A stretch of DNA of 64,000 nt from a virus. This document shows, one piece after another, positions 63,496 through 64,000 of this stretch. The notes beneath the pieces are model-generated. The model did not search any database and was not told the DNA's origin. It saw nothing but the letters and a program-made list of their open reading frames with translations. The translations under genes were made by a program, and so were the position numbers. The stretch is taken from positions 1 through 64,000 of the IMG/VR virus record IMGVR_UViG_3300050343_000135; one strand, 5' to 3'. Positions within the stretch are counted from its first letter, which is position 1. The number at the start of each line of letters is the position of its first letter.

Positions 63496-64000
63496 ATCAC
63501 ACGAAAATCTTACTGATGTAAATATTAGAAAAGTTATAGAGCTACTTGAACAACCTAGTCCTATAACTAAAAAAGAGGCATGCGGAATTCTGAATATTAG
63601 GTATAACACGACCAGACTTCAGAAAATTATTGAAGAATGGAAGGACACACAGGAGTTCAAGGCACGAAGAAAAGCCATGAACAAAGGCAAGCCTGCAAGT
63701 AGAGACGAAATTTCTAGCGTCGCAAAAATGTATGTAGAAGGATATAATGTATCTTCTATTGCACAGTCCATTTACCGCTCCCCCGCCTTTATAAAGAATA
63801 TCATTGAGAGAATTGGAATACCAATGAAACTCGCTGATTCAGATTATGAAGCCAGAAAGAGAGCGTTACTACCCGAACAATGTGTAGCTGACACATTCCA
63901 CGAGGGAGAGGTAATATGGGCAATTAAAGTAAACTATCCAGCAAAGGTTATTAAGGAGTTACAACCTGAAGAAGCTGAGGATAGAGGGTATAAATTATAC
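63482..64000 (+). CDS. HTH DNA-binding protein, cut by right edge
   Basis: Start TTG 63482 within the previous gene's end (MIKNKSHENLTDVNIRKVIE). PITKKEACGILNIRYNTTRL is a helix-turn-helix, a second is EISSVAKMYVEGYNVSSIAQ. At least 173 residues remain in the window. Resembles conserved phage transcription regulators; target unknown. Confidence 0.6.
   Translation, partial: MIKNKSHENLTDVNIRKVIELLEQPSPITKKEACGILNIRYNTTRLQKIIEEWKDTQEFKARRKAMNKGKPASRDEISSVAKMYVEGYNVSSIAQSIYRSPAFIKNIIERIGIPMKLADSDYEARKRALLPEQCVADTFHEGEVIWAIKVNYPAKVIKELQPEEAEDRGYKLY

Overview
This window is part of the genome of a marine-type tailed phage, low in GC, with a lambda/HK97-like siphovirus plan. Evidence for the phage: HK97-type capsid, protease, portal and terminase genes; a lambda-like tail cassette (G/GT, tape measure, M, L, K, I, J analogues); very long collagen-like tail fibres; an endolysin/spanin cassette; and small genes typical of marine phages (bS21, Hsp20, glutaredoxin, MazG, DUF3310). 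The phage-encoded ribosomal protein bS21 and low GC suggest a marine alphaproteobacterial (SAR11-like) host, which is inference. No integrase was seen. Many genes are broken by single-base insertions or deletions, often in homopolymers, while reading resumes in another frame with intact family motifs. I read these mostly as long-read sequencing errors and give whole-gene spans.

Layout. Bases 1-725 (+): two 2OG-Fe(II) oxygenase-like genes. Bases 726-37633 (-): a broken sulfotransferase, a fibre/host-recognition block (about 2.3-16 kb), the J-like tail tip with a collagen tail, the I, K, L and M analogues, tape measure, a G/GT chaperone with a canonical -1 slippery heptamer, tail tube, connectors, a fused prohead protease-major capsid protein, portal, HNH and a promoter. 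Bases 37656-49019 (-): terminase large subunit, a row of tiny basic proteins, then an unusual cargo island (adenylate cyclase with CHASE2 sensor, FecR-like protein, curlin-like subunit, CsgG, CsgF, small membrane proteins, IscA and IscU), ending at a small-terminase-like gene whose promoter places the transcript start on its ATG.

Bases 49.0-52.3 kb (+): a compact block with a DEDD exonuclease and a HAD phosphatase. Bases 52.3-55.4 kb: a probable origin/control region and RNA island with DnaA-box-like 9-mers, direct repeats, a palindrome, divergent promoters and three structured noncoding transcripts. The last of these is about 1 kb and has its own promoter and terminator. Bases 55.4-58.5 kb (+): small early genes. 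Bases 58.5-59.2 kb (-): a structured RNA, bS21 and an HTH gene. Bases 59.2-64 kb (+): Hsp20, endolysin, spanins, holin candidates, a conserved phage protein, glutaredoxin, DUF3310 and an HTH regulator cut by the window edge.

How the parts work together. Late structural genes run leftwards and replication, control and lysis genes run mainly rightwards from the control region. At least seventeen near-consensus sigma70 promoters punctuate both strands; three leave no room for a 5' leader. The most unusual contents are the curli-secretion plus FecR plus CHASE2-cyclase island between the terminase genes and the tandem structured-RNA island.
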